DNA of 64,000 nucleotides from Niveispirillum sp. SYP-B3756 (GTDB taxonomy: Bacteria; Pseudomonadota; Alphaproteobacteria; Azospirillales; Azospirillaceae): NCBI RefSeq assembly GCF_009495745.1, contig NZ_WIDQ01000002.1:124001-188000 (forward strand), in the 5' to 3' direction. The translations under genes were made by a program, and so were the position numbers. This document shows, piece by piece, positions 1-9,244 of the stretch (positions are counted from its first letter, which is position 1; the number at the start of each line of letters is the position of its first letter). The notes beneath the pieces are model-generated. The model had not been told where the DNA came from. It searched no databases and saw only the letters and a list, made by a program, of their open reading frames with translations.

Positions 1-3000
1 GTGCTGATGCTGGCATCATCGCGCAGGGACAGTGTGCCGACCTGAACGGCTGCCGTGCCGGCGGTGGAACCGATATTGATACTGGTGAAGCCCGCCTGTA
101 ACAGCGCCAGTTCCGCATTTGTCAGGTTCAGCGTACCAGCCCCGCCGCCCAGCCCGATGCTGGTGGCATTATCCAGCGGGCGGATGGACAGTTGCCCCGT
201 GCCGCTGATGCTGGCCGTGCCGCTGCCGGCGGACAGGTCCATCTTGTCAGCCAGCAGGTTGATCGTGCCCGCCCCGCCATTGATGCGGGTCGCGGTGGTG
301 CCATCGCTGATGAAAAGCAGCCCCTCCCCCGTCCCCTGGTGCCGGGCCGTAAGGGTGATGCCGCCGGCATTGCTGAGGCTGGAGCCATTGCCGATCCGCA
401 GCCCGGCCGACAGGCTGTTGCCGGCCCCGCCCTGCCCGTCCAGGCTGATCGTGCCGCTGCCGCTGGTGGTCAGGCTGGCGGCGTTGAGATCAATGCCGAT
501 GCCCGTCCCGGCATGGGTGGTGGCTGCCGCCCCCTGGCCCCGGATGGCGATATTGCCGCCACCGGCATTCAAGGTGGCATTGGCAATGGCAACGCCGATG
601 CCGGTGGCGGCATTGCCCAGCGCCGCCGCACTTGCAGGGTCACCACCACCGCCCAGGATGATCGCCCCACCCCGGCTGGACAGGCTGGCATTGCTGATGC
701 GGATGGCACCGGCCCCCGCATTGCCGCTGTCGGCATTCAGGGTGATGGCCAGGGCACCCAAGCCGCTGGCGCTGATATTGGCCGTCACCGCCAGATCGGC
801 GCTGCTGTTCAGCCGCAGGCTGCCGCTGGCCGATCCGGTATAGGCGATGGCCTGTCCCACGGTCAGGCTGGCAGCGCTGAGGGTGAGGTTGCCGCTGGCC
901 GTCAGCCCCGCGACACCCCCCACCGTGCCAATGGTCAGCGCCTGATCGCTGACCAGACTGGCACTGCCCAGATTGCCGGCCAGGGTGGCAATGCTGTTGG
1001 CGCTGTTGGTCAGGGTGAAGCTGCCACTGCCCAGCAGGGACAGGCTGGCAATATCCAGCGCGGTGGATTGGGTGACGCTGCCGGCACTGGCCAGTTCCAG
1101 CACCGACAGGGTGCCCGTCACGGGGTTGTCCACCAGGGTGATATTGCCACCGCTGGTCGAACCCAGCCGCAGGATACCGGCGGAGACATTCCCCAATTCC
1201 GTCCGGGTCAGGTGCAGGCTGCTGCCATCATCCGTACCGTCGGAGACGGTGAGCGCCTGACCATTGCTGCGCGGGGCCAGCGTCACCCGGCCGCTGCTGC
1301 GCAGGGAGAGTTTACTCAGGTCGATCCTGTCGGCGGCAAGGCTGATGGCACCGGTCTGGTTGGCATCCCCCACCTGCGCGTCCGGGGTGGCGGTGCGGCT
1401 ATTGCCGATGCCGCTGCCCCCAACCCCACCGGTACCGGTGATGCTGATGCTGCCCGCGCCGGCGGTTACCCGATAACCGCTATGGATCATCACACCGATA
1501 TTCTCGGCATGGCTGGTGCTGCCGCCCGAGGAGCCGGTCAGGCTGACAGAGCCGCCATTGGTGGTGATGGCGAAGCTGGTGCCGGACTGACCGTGCAGTT
1601 CAACCCCGATGGTATTGGTGCTGCCGGACTGGGCCGATCCTGCAAGGCTGATCGTACCGCTGCCGGTGGCACTCAGGCTGCCATCCAACACCCGGATGCC
1701 GGTATTGAAGCTGCCGGCCGCCCCAGCCCGTACCGTGCCGGTGATGCTGATGGCACCATTGGCGGTGCTGATATTCGTGCCGCTGCCCGACAGGTCCACC
1801 CCATAATGCCGCTGGGCAGCACCGCTGCCGGAGGTGCCGGTGATGGTGATATTGCCGCTGTTGGTGGCGAGGCTGGTACCACCAGTCAGCGCCACGCCGC
1901 TGGTACTGATCGCACTGGTGCCCACTGGCCCGGAGCCGGTGATGCTGATGGAACCGCTGCCGGTGCTGATCTGCACCCCGCTCAGCTGCACACCGTAAAG
2001 GTCGCTGCTGCTGGCCGTCCCGGACAGGGAAAGCGAGCCGCCATTGCTGCTGATGGACAGGCCGGAAGCCAGCACCAGCATCCCGCCCGAAGCTGTCAGT
2101 GAGACATGCCGGCCAGCGGCCAGCGGGGTCTGCAGGGCCGCCGCATCAGTCACGCTCAAGCCACCGCTGGCCGAGACCGCGATGCTGCCGGCGGTGATGC
2201 GGCCGATTTCCGCCGCACTCAAAGCCAGACCGGTGCTGCCATTACCCAGCTCGACGGAACGGTTGCTGCTGCGGGTGGTTAGGCTGGTGGTATAGAGGCC
2301 GGTATTGATGGTGCCAGCAATATCCATCACGTCCGACCGCAGGGTCAGGCCGCCGCCCGTCAGGCTCAAGGCCCCGGTCAGCGACAGGTCGCCGCCCTGG
2401 ATCTGGGTGTCGCCCCGGATGCTGGCGGTGCCGATGGTCACCGCCCCCGTGCCATCGCTGCGCCCGATAGTCACCTGATCAAAGCCGGACTGGATGGTCG
2501 CCAGTTCGGCCGCCGTCAGGTTCAACGTACCGGCCCCGCCGCCAAGGCCGATGCTGGTGCTGGTGCTGGCTGGCCGGATGGTCAGGCTGCCGCCGCTGCT
2601 GGACAGGCTGGCCGTGCTGGCAATGTCCAGGCTGTCGCTGACCAGGGTGACGGCATTGCCCCGGCCATTCAGGCTGGCCCCCGACGCGATGCTGAGGAAG
2701 CCGGCCGTCAGGCTGGCACCGCCGCTGAAGCTGCCGACACTCAAGGCCCCGCTGGTGACCAGCGACAGGCCATAGGCGCTGCCCGAAACGGCGGCGATGC
2801 TGTTGGCGCTGTTGGTCAGGCTGGCATAGCCATTCTGCAACACCAGCGAACTGGCGGTGATCGCGGCCGATTGGCTGATATTGCCCGTGCTGGACAGGGA
2901 CAATTGCCCCGCCGTCACCGCCCCCGTCAGCGCGATGGACGATCCGGACAGGCTGATGCTGCCGCCATTGCTGGCCATGCTGCCCAGAATAGTGACGCTA

Positions 3001-4577
3001 CCGCCGCTGCTGGCGAAATCCAACCCCAACTGGCCAGCGCTGGCACTGATATTGGCCCCGTTGGCCAGCGTGATGTTGCCCCCGGCCCGCAGGGTCAGCG
3101 TGGCATTGCCGCCGGCTGATTTGGCGATCCCGGTATTCATGGAAATGGCATTGTCGGCCGCCAGCGTCACGCTGGTGCCGGCATTCAGCAGGTTCTGCAG
3201 CGCACCGGCCGTGATGGTGCTGTTGGCCTGGGGGAAATTGCCGGCGCTGTTCAGATCGCCGGCGCCCGTCAGATCATCCCCGGTGACCCCATCGCCGTTA
3301 ATATTGGCCGGGCCCGTGGAAATGGTGATGTTGGCCGGGTCCAGCAGCAGCGTGCCGGCCAGCCCCGCCGGGGCCGAGAGGTCGACCATGCCGGCGAAAT
3401 CCAGCCGGTCCTTCCCCGAGACCTCGGCAAAGCCGCCATCGCCCTGGCCCGCCCCTTTGGCGGAAAGGCTGCCCTGGAAATCCGTCCGGCCATCCGCCCA
3501 CAGGATCACCCGGCCGCCAGCCCCATCCTGTGTTGCATCGGCGCGGATGCGGCTGGCCGCATCGACGCTTGTATTCTCCGCCCGCGCCAGATCGCCCTTG
3601 CCCTGATAGTCACCGCCGATGCGGATGGACCCGCCGCCCGTCGCCCCGCTGGCATCCAGGGTGGCACCTTGCAGGGTGACACTTTCCCCCGTCACGCTGA
3701 TGGCGCCACCGGTCCCGCTGGCCGCACTGGCATCCAGCTGGCCGGTAAGGCTGACATCCGCTCCGTCCCCACCGATGAAGATACGGCCGTCGCGCGCCTC
3801 CGCCCGTGTCGCCTGCACCAGCCCACCGACATTGATGGCGGCCACCGCCCCCGCTGCCGCCCGCGCCGTCACCAGCACCGAACCGCCCTGCGCCGACAGG
3901 GTGCCGCTGTTGGCCACCTGGGCCGCCATCTCCGCCGGCAATTCATAGCGCAGCAGCCCGTCGCCCTGCAGGTCCAGCGTGAAACTTTCCGTACCGGCCA
4001 GCACGATCCGGCCCATCTTGGCTTGCACCACACCCTTATTATCCACCGCAGCGGCGGCCAACGCCACATAGCCGCCATCGGCAACCCGGATGGTGCCTTC
4101 ATTCACCACAGCCGCCCCGGCAGCCCCCGGCTGCCCGAAGACCAGCCGCCCGGCGGCGAAATCAGCGTTGCTGATATTGGCTGTGGTGGCGATGAAGGCA
4201 CCGGCATCGATGCGGGCATTGCGCCCGATGATGATGCCCGCCTGATCGATGATCACCACCTGCCCATTGGCCGTCAGCGAACCATCGATGCGGGTGCCGC
4301 TGCCGGCCCCCACCCGGTTGACCAGCAGCGAGCTTGCGCCCGGTTGGCTAACGCTCACCTGTTCCCCGGCACCAACCGTGAAGGAGCGCCAGTCAATCAG
4401 CGCCCGGTCACTCTGCTGCTGGATCAGGGTCTGGCTGCCGCTGCTGCTGATGCTGGCCTGACCGACGGCAACCGACCCGCCCTCCGGCCCCGCCAGGGCT
4501 GGCAGGGCCGGCAGGGTGAAAACGCTGGCCAGCGCCAGCGCCCGCAATCCGCGTTGCCGTGCCATAGCCACCCTCAT
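1..4577 (-). CDS. Two-partner secretion exoprotein (filamentous haemagglutinin-like TpsA), 3' end beyond window
   Basis: The reverse strand stays open from 4577 to the left edge, about 1525 codons with no stop. The start overlaps the stop of the transporter gene as ATGA (4574-4577); a second in-frame ATG lies at 4565. A signal peptide (arginine-rich start, hydrophobic core, ALPALAG cleavage region) precedes a TPS/haemagglutination-activity domain (about residues 35-250), with DQAGIIIGRNARID in place of the usual NPNG-type motif. The rest is Ser/Gly/Thr-rich beta-helix repeat, including several copies of an LNLTxAELxxIQxGF-like unit. TPS exoproteins are secreted to the surface as adhesins, cytolysins or contact-dependent toxins. 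The C-terminus that would decide between these lies outside the window. High G+C on both strands makes long false frames opposite this gene. Confidence 0.9.
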   Translation of the reverse strand, partial: MRVAMARQRGLRALALASVFTLPALPALAGPEGGSVAVGQASISSSGSQTLIQQQSDRALIDWRSFTVGAGEQVSVSQPGASSLLVNRVGAGSGTRIDGSLTANGQVVIIDQAGIIIGRNARIDAGAFIATTANISNADFAAGRLVFGQPGAAGAAVVNEGTIRVADGGYVALAAAAVDNKGVVQAKMGRIVLAGTESFTLDLQGDGLLRYELPAEMAAQVANSGTLSAQGGSVLVTARAAAGAVAAINVGGLVQATRAEARDGRIFIGGDGADVSLTGQLDASAASGTGGAISVTGESVTLQGATLDASGATGGGSIRIGGDYQGKGDLARAENTSVDAASRIRADATQDGAGGRVILWADGRTDFQGSLSAKGAGQGDGGFAEVSGKDRLDFAGMVDLSAPAGLAGTLLLDPANITISTGPANINGDGVTGDDLTGAGDLNSAGNFPQANSTITAGALQNLLNAGTSVTLAADNAISMNTGIAKSAGGNATLTLRAGGNITLANGANISASAGQLGLDFASSGGSVTILGSMASNGGSISLSGSSIALTGAVTAGQLSLSSTGNISQSAAITASSLVLQNGYASLTNSANSIAAVSGSAYGLSLVTSGALSVGSFSGGASLTAGFLSIASGASLNGRGNAVTLVSDSLDIASTASLSSSGGSLTIRPASTSTSIGLGGGAGTLNLTAAELATIQSGFDQVTIGRSDGTGAVTIGTASIRGDTQIQGGDLSLTGALSLTGGGLTLRSDVMDIAGTINTGLYTTSLTTRSSNRSVELGNGSTGLALSAAEIGRITAGSIAVSASGGLSVTDAAALQTPLAAGRHVSLTASGGMLVLASGLSISSNGGSLSLSGTASSSDLYGVQLSGVQISTGSGSISITGSGPVGTSAISTSGVALTGGTSLATNSGNITITGTSGSGAAQRHYGVDLSGSGTNISTANGAISITGTVRAGAAGSFNTGIRVLDGSLSATGSGTISLAGSAQSGSTNTIGVELHGQSGTSFAITTNGGSVSLTGSSGGSTSHAENIGVMIHSGYRVTAGAGSISITGTGGVGGSGIGNSRTATPDAQVGDANQTGAISLAADRIDLSKLSLRSSGRVTLAPRSNGQALTVSDGTDDGSSLHLTRTELGNVSAGILRLGSTSGGNITLVDNPVTGTLSVLELASAGSVTQSTALDIASLSLLGSGSFTLTNSANSIATLAGNLGSASLVSDQALTIGTVGGVAGLTASGNLTLSAASLTVGQAIAYTGSASGSLRLNSSADLAVTANISASGLGALAITLNADSGNAGAGAIRISNASLSSRGGAIILGGGGDPASAAALGNAATGIGVAIANATLNAGGGNIAIRGQGAAATTHAGTGIGIDLNAASLTTSGSGTISLDGQGGAGNSLSAGLRIGNGSSLSNAGGITLTARHQGTGEGLLFISDGTTATRINGGAGTINLLADKMDLSAGSGTASISGTGQLSIRPLDNATSIGLGGGAGTLNLTNAELALLQAGFTSINIGSTAGTAAVQVGTLSLRDDASIS

Positions 4578-6280
4578 AGCTGCACCGTCAGATCGACGAA
4601 CAGGCGGGTACGTTCCCGCGTGGCACCGGGGATGGGCAAACGGCGCAGCGTGCGCGCCCCTTCCAGCAGCAGGCTGGCCTTGCCGGCCAGACCGATGCGC
4701 AGCCCGCCACCGGCCGACACCAGATGGGTGTCGGCGGCCACACTGTCCCAGACCCGCCCGCTGTCGATGAAGGCATAGGGGGTGACGCCATCCACATAGG
4801 CAATACCGGGATCGAAGCGGCGGCGCAGTTCCAGCCCGCCGCCAATGCCGGACGGGCCGGAAAGATCGCCGCCATTATAGCCGCGTCCGAAACGGCTGCC
4901 GCCCAGCGCGAACTCCTCCCCCGCCGGCAAGGTGTCGGGGCTGTACTGGCCGGCGATGGTCAGGCTGGCGCTGACGCCCGCCCCGATCAGGGTGGCATAG
5001 CCCAGTTCGCCACTGAACTTGGTAAAGTCCGGCTCCACCTTGGGGCGGGAGGCTTTCAGCGATCCCTTCTCCGTCGCCCCCAGAATGCCCAGCCCGCGCG
5101 TCACCCCGCCCATGGCCAGCACATCCCCGCCCAGCAGGTGCTGGGCGGTGAAAAGGACGCGGATATCCACACTGCGCCAATCATCCCGGCTGAAGGGCGC
5201 GTTCAGGATGCGCACCGTGGCCCGCTGGGCATTCCAGCCGCCTTCCAGCGACAGGTTGCGGGCGCGGCTGCGGATCAGCGGCCAGGACAGGCGTTGGCCG
5301 AAACCATAGCTCTCCGTCGCCACGGCAAAGGGTTTCAGCGCCGCACCGGGCCGGCCCCGGCTGTAATTGCCATTGCTGGTCAGGGTCAGGCCGGCGCCGG
5401 ACAGGGGCTGCAACCAGCGCAGATTGGCGGAACGCTGTTCCCTGATCTCCGGCGTGGCGGACAGGGTGGCACCCAACTGTTCCCCCAGCCCCAGCACATC
5501 ATTGGTTGCCAGATCAACAAAGCCGGACCAGGGGCCGGCAAAATCCGACCCGCGATTGCCGATGCCGGCCACCAGCCCCCAGGGCGCACGTTCCACCCCC
5601 ACCAGCAATTCCGCCGCCCCGAAGGCATCGCCCGGCCGGATCAGCCCGGTCACCGTCACCCCCGGCAGATCGTCCACCAGCAGCAGCCCGCGTTCGATCA
5701 GCGGCACCTGGGCGGGGCGGGCTGCCAGGGCGGGGGCCAGCCGGGCCTCTACCCGCGCCCGGTCGTCGGCAGTGCCGCCCTCCACCCGCACCTTTTCCAG
5801 ATGTCCCTCAATCACCTTGATGGTGATGGTGCCATCCTTGATTTCCTGCGCCGGCACGAAGACGCGGGTCAGCCCGTAACCGGCCGCCAGATAGCGAGCC
5901 TGGATCGCCTCCGCCACGCCGGAGACATCGGCCAGGGTCACCGGGCGGGCCAGCAGGGCGGCCAGCGGTTGGGCAAATTCCTGCTGCACCGGGATGGTCT
6001 GGGCACCATCAATCAGCACGCGCGACAGGGTGAAACGCAGATCGGCCGCCGCCCCGGCAGGCGCGCCCTTGCGCTGGGCGGGGATGGAAAATTGCAGCTG
6101 CGCCTTGGGAACGCGGCTTTCCTCTGCCAACGGGGCCGGCAGGGTTGGCCGCCCCGGCTCCACACTGCCCGGCAGCTGCACAGGGGTTTGCTGCGCCACG
6201 GCAGAGCCGGCAGCCAGCACAAACAGGGCCATGGCAGGGAAAGCTGCGCGCATCCTGGGAACGAAGAAAGAAATTGACAT
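4574..6280 (-). CDS. TpsB outer-membrane transporter (ShlB/FhaC/HecB family)
   Basis: This is the Omp85-superfamily pore that exports the adjacent TpsA. From the ATG at 6280 the product is 568 aa with an N-terminal signal peptide ending near AGSAVAQQ. A POTRA_2-type region (about residues 60-165) contains the conserved YLAAGYGLTRVFVPAQ stretch. A 16-strand barrel domain follows. SRFGRGYNGGDL near residue 490 matches the family's loop-6 RGY motif, and the chain ends in VDLTVQL with a terminal hydrophobic residue typical of outer-membrane barrels. ATG 6253 is an alternative start that still keeps the signal peptide; the reading frame extends further upstream but without signal-like sequence. 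The stop overlaps the TpsA start by four bases, so the two are translationally coupled. Confidence 0.92.
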   Translation of the reverse strand: MSISFFVPRMRAAFPAMALFVLAAGSAVAQQTPVQLPGSVEPGRPTLPAPLAEESRVPKAQLQFSIPAQRKGAPAGAAADLRFTLSRVLIDGAQTIPVQQEFAQPLAALLARPVTLADVSGVAEAIQARYLAAGYGLTRVFVPAQEIKDGTITIKVIEGHLEKVRVEGGTADDRARVEARLAPALAARPAQVPLIERGLLLVDDLPGVTVTGLIRPGDAFGAAELLVGVERAPWGLVAGIGNRGSDFAGPWSGFVDLATNDVLGLGEQLGATLSATPEIREQRSANLRWLQPLSGAGLTLTSNGNYSRGRPGAALKPFAVATESYGFGQRLSWPLIRSRARNLSLEGGWNAQRATVRILNAPFSRDDWRSVDIRVLFTAQHLLGGDVLAMGGVTRGLGILGATEKGSLKASRPKVEPDFTKFSGELGYATLIGAGVSASLTIAGQYSPDTLPAGEEFALGGSRFGRGYNGGDLSGPSGIGGGLELRRRFDPGIAYVDGVTPYAFIDSGRVWDSVAADTHLVSAGGGLRIGLAGKASLLLEGARTLRRLPIPGATRERTRLFVDLTVQL

Positions 6281-6304
6281 CAAAAGATGTAGGCTGCGGA
6301 AGCC

Positions 6305-6325
6305 GATAAAATCCAGGATTTTATC
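6305..6325. promoter_or_regulatory. Palindrome upstream of the two-partner secretion operon
   Basis: Arms GATAAAATCC and GGATTTTATC are perfect inverted repeats separated by one A. They lie 25 bp upstream of the likely tpsB start, in an AT-rich stretch between tpsB and the divergent cNMP-binding gene. The one-base spacer suits a dimeric DNA-binding protein better than an RNA hairpin. The regulator is unknown. Confidence 0.5.
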
Positions 6326-6480
6326 TATTCTGTATATAAAGATCAGCCTTGACCGGCGGCACGTGGGGCCAGCCGGCATAAGCGCCACTATGTTGCATCA
6401 AGAATATTTGCAACCTAGGATTACTATCGACCTATTTTGATCAAGATGCCACATGCTGGCGGCCGTTTGGTTCTGCCCGA

Positions 6481-7311
6481 ATGCCGCAGCGCCGCAACGG
6501 GCTTGCCGACAATGATCCTACCAACGTATTTTCAGGCCGGCGTCTTGAAACGGCGCCCCGGATGAAAGAGGATTCTGCGTTGGAAGAGATCGAGGTCGGC
6601 CCCGGCAAGCTGTTGGTCAAGGAAGGCGACCGATCCGGGGCGGCTTTCCTGATCGCGGCCGGTCGGGTGGAGGTTTTCCGGGCTGTCAACGGCAGTAAAC
6701 ACCGGCTGGCCGTGCTGGGTGCGGGGGAAATTGCCGGGGAAATGGGGCTGCTGGATAATGCTCCCCGATCGGCCTGTATCGCCACCATGGAGCCGACACG
6801 GCTGGTAATGATCTCCCCCGATCTGGTGACCCGGCAGATGCGGGCCAGCCCGCCGCTGGTGCGATTCGTGCTGCGGTCACTGATCCGCACCCTGCGTAAT
6901 ATCAACGGCATCCCCACCCCCGCCAGCGACCCGATGCTGGATGGTGATCCCATCGTGTCGGAGCGGACCTATAAATTGCTGCGGCGGGAGACCTACCCGG
7001 CCGGTCGGGTGATCTTCCGGCGCGGCGATGAAGGCCATTATGCCTATCTGGTGCAAAGCGGCCTGGTGGAGGTCTGGAAGGAAACCGCAGAAGACGAGGT
7101 TCAGGTGTTGGCCCAGGTGGGGCCGGGCGGCGTGTTCGGCGAGATGGCCCTGCTGCGCAACGCCAACCGTGCCGCCAGTGTTACCGCCATCGAACATTCT
7201 GTGTGCGAGGTGATCCCCCGCCACCGCTTCGATGAGCTGTTGCGCATGGCGCCGACGCTGATCCGCCAGCTGGTTCCGACCTATATCCGCCGCATCGAAA
7301 CCGGGCTTTAG
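6481..7311 (+). CDS. Tandem cyclic-nucleotide-binding domain protein
   Basis: The 276-aa protein has two CAP-type cNMP-binding domains (about residues 35-130 and 165-265). Each has a phosphate-binding-cassette motif with its arginine: GEMGLLDNAPRSA in the first and GEMALLRNANRAAS in the second. Nothing else is visible: no winged helix, kinase, channel or membrane segment. It is therefore not a CRP/FNR transcription factor and probably acts as a ligand-sensing adaptor in the cytoplasm. The start at 6481 lacks a clear Shine-Dalgarno; ATG 6562 would still keep both domains. It is divergent from the TPS genes. Domain assignment is firm, role unknown. Confidence 0.85.
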   Translation: MPQRRNGLADNDPTNVFSGRRLETAPRMKEDSALEEIEVGPGKLLVKEGDRSGAAFLIAAGRVEVFRAVNGSKHRLAVLGAGEIAGEMGLLDNAPRSACIATMEPTRLVMISPDLVTRQMRASPPLVRFVLRSLIRTLRNINGIPTPASDPMLDGDPIVSERTYKLLRRETYPAGRVIFRRGDEGHYAYLVQSGLVEVWKETAEDEVQVLAQVGPGGVFGEMALLRNANRAASVTAIEHSVCEVIPRHRFDELLRMAPTLIRQLVPTYIRRIETGL

Positions 7312-7365
7312 GCTCACAAACCTTTACCTATTGGCATCGTCCAGTTTTCCCAGTAACCTGAGATA

Positions 7366-7379
7366 TGACAGCGCTGTCA
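7366..7379. promoter_or_regulatory. LacI-family-type operator palindrome
   Basis: TGACAGCGCTGTCA is a perfect 14-bp palindrome with the central CG typical of LacI-family operators. It sits 36 bp before the start of the DUF1080 gene. No LacI-type regulator gene is in the window. Confidence 0.6.
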
Positions 7380-7415
7380 AGTTCTGTCCAAATCAGGACC
7401 GGGAGGAAATCAGGA

Positions 7416-8369
7416 ATGCGTTACCAGGCATGGCGGCCCTTGCTGGCCGCCCTCAGCTTTCTGCTGACCATGTCCGGCCCTGCGGCAGAGGTGGAAAAGA
7501 TCGACGCCGCCCAGGCCGCCGCGATTGCCGGCGATCCGGCCTTCACCTATCGCCCGCAACGGCTGGTGGATATCCCCGCCCCCACCGGCCCCGCCATCAA
7601 CCTGTTCAACGGCCGTAACCTGGAAGGCTGGGACAGCTGGCTGGGCTATGCCGACCCGTCCCACACGTTCAAGCCCGATCCAGCGCCGACCTACGGCCTG
7701 AACCAGGACCGGTTCGGCATTTTCAATGTGGTGATGGAAGATGGAGCGCCCGCTCTCTTCATCACCGGTAAAATCTGGGGCGGCATCGTCCACCAGGGCC
7801 TCTATGGTGATTACCATCTGCGGCTGGAATATAAATGGGGGCGGGAGCGCCACGCCCCGCGCGCCGACAAGCCGCAGAATAACGGCTTGCTTTACCATTC
7901 CCACGGGGCGCCGGGGGCTGTCTTTGGCAGTTGGATGGCAGCGGTGGAGTTCGAGATCATGCTGGGCTCCGTCGGCATGGTGGTGCCCGTGGGCACCCAT
8001 GTCGGCATCCAGACCAAGGCAGGGCATGATCCTTCCATCATCTATCCGCAGCGTCGCTATATGCCGGGTGGCAAGGAAGTTTCGGTCGCCCAGCCTGCCT
8101 GGAACGTGGAAGCCGCCATGGATGCCGAGAAGCCAGCCGGCCAGTGGAACGTGCTGGATCTTTACGTGCTGGGCGACCGGGCCATCCATGTGGTGAACGG
8201 CGTGCCCGTGATGGAAGTCTGGGGCCTGTCCCGCCGCGATACGGCGGACGGCAAGCCCGTGCCCCTGACACAGGGCCATATCCAGTTGCAATCGGAAGGG
8301 GCGGATACCTATTTTCGCAACATCACCCTGGAACCGATCCGCAGCCTGCCGCGGCTGGTGGCCCCCTAA
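7416..8369 (+). CDS. DUF1080 (3-keto-disaccharide hydrolase-like) secreted protein
   Basis: The 317-aa protein starts at ATG 7416 behind a strong GGGAGGAAA site. A signal peptide (hydrophobic segment, residues 9-24) is followed by a concanavalin-like DUF1080 fold. Family signatures are LFNGRNLEGWDSW near residue 62, NNGLLYHSHG, EFEIMLG, and the C-terminal GHIQLQSEGADTYFRNITLEPI. Characterised DUF1080 proteins act on 3-keto-glycosides, made from sugars by periplasmic dehydrogenases. The next gene, 16 bp downstream, is a secreted sugar-isomerase-like TIM barrel, so the two probably work on the same periplasmic substrate. The substrate itself cannot be read from sequence. Confidence 0.85.
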   Translation: MRYQAWRPLLAALSFLLTMSGPAAEVEKIDAAQAAAIAGDPAFTYRPQRLVDIPAPTGPAINLFNGRNLEGWDSWLGYADPSHTFKPDPAPTYGLNQDRFGIFNVVMEDGAPALFITGKIWGGIVHQGLYGDYHLRLEYKWGRERHAPRADKPQNNGLLYHSHGAPGAVFGSWMAAVEFEIMLGSVGMVVPVGTHVGIQTKAGHDPSIIYPQRRYMPGGKEVSVAQPAWNVEAAMDAEKPAGQWNVLDLYVLGDRAIHVVNGVPVMEVWGLSRRDTADGKPVPLTQGHIQLQSEGADTYFRNITLEPIRSLPRLVAP

Positions 8370-8385
8370 AGAGAGAAGAACAGCG

Positions 8386-9234
8386 ATGGGTGTGAAACAA
8401 TATGTCGCCGCCGCCTTGGTCCTGGCCGGCAGCCTTGCGCTGCCCTCCCAGGCCGCCCCGCGCATTGCCCCGGAGAAGCTGGGCCTGCAGCTCTACAGCC
8501 TGCATGGCCAGTTGAAAGCCGATCTGGAGGGTACCTTGGCAAAGGTCCATGCCATGGGGCTGAGGCAGATGGAGCTTTACCCGATGCCGGGCCTGACGGC
8601 AGAAGGCTGGAGCCGGGCGCTGGACAAGGCGGGGCTGCGCGCCATCGGCAGCCATGTGCAGCTTTCCGACCTGAAAACGGACCTTCCCGGCATCATCGAC
8701 CGGGCCAAGGCGCTGAAATTGTCTTATGTCGGGGTCGCCTGGGTGAAACCGGGACTGGCGCCTTTGACGGAGTCCGTCATGGATCAGGTGGCTGCCACCT
8801 ACAATGCCGCCTGTCCGGCCCTGACGGCCGCCGGCATCGGGCTGATGTACCATATCCATGGCTATGAACTGGCGGGGGTCGACAAAGGCGACAGCCTGTT
8901 CGACCGGTTGATGGCCGCCACCGACCCGGCCTGTGTGATGGTGGAAATGGATGTGTTCTGGGTGGTCCGGGCCGGGGCTGACCCGGTAGCCCTGCTGCAT
9001 CGATACCCTGAGCGTATCCGGATGCTGCATGTGAAGGATATCCGGCCGGGGGCCGGCACCAGCAGCGATGGACGGGCGGACAAAGCCGATTTCGTCCCCG
9101 TCGGCCAGGGTTCGATCGACTGGCCGGCCTTGCTCGCCGCCGCCAGCAAGGTGGATTGGTTCGTGCTGGAAGATGAAAGCGCCAACCCGGAGGCCGGGCT
9201 GACGCAGTCGCTGGATTATCTGGGTGTGCGGTAG
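8386..9234 (+). CDS. Exported sugar phosphate isomerase/epimerase-family TIM-barrel protein
   Basis: The 282-aa protein has a signal peptide (residues 1-23, cleavage after SQA) and an AP-endonuclease-2/xylose-isomerase-like barrel. Likely metal ligands are in MYHIHGYEL, VEMDVFW, RMLHVKDIRPG and VLEDES. Family members include isomerases, epimerases and 3-keto-glycoside lyases or hydratases. Export argues against a phosphorylated substrate. It follows the DUF1080 gene closely and probably shares its promoter and the LacI-type operator, suggesting joint action on oxidised sugars outside the cytoplasm. It ends 11 bp from the convergent amylase gene. Confidence 0.85.
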   Translation: MGVKQYVAAALVLAGSLALPSQAAPRIAPEKLGLQLYSLHGQLKADLEGTLAKVHAMGLRQMELYPMPGLTAEGWSRALDKAGLRAIGSHVQLSDLKTDLPGIIDRAKALKLSYVGVAWVKPGLAPLTESVMDQVAATYNAACPALTAAGIGLMYHIHGYELAGVDKGDSLFDRLMAATDPACVMVEMDVFWVVRAGADPVALLHRYPERIRMLHVKDIRPGAGTSSDGRADKADFVPVGQGSIDWPALLAAASKVDWFVLEDESANPEAGLTQSLDYLGVR

Positions 9235-9244
9235 ACAGGGGGCA

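Noticed and set aside
192-2102. Long open frame of 636 codons on the plus strand opposite the TPS exoprotein
   Set aside because: Repetitive, Gly/Ala/Asp-rich translation with no domain. It is the mirror of the repeat-rich minus-strand gene, which has a signal peptide, TPS domain and coupling to its transporter.
4724-6277. 517-codon plus-strand frame opposite tpsB
   Set aside because: Shadow frame with Gln/Pro/His-rich composition; the minus-strand TpsB is clearly real.
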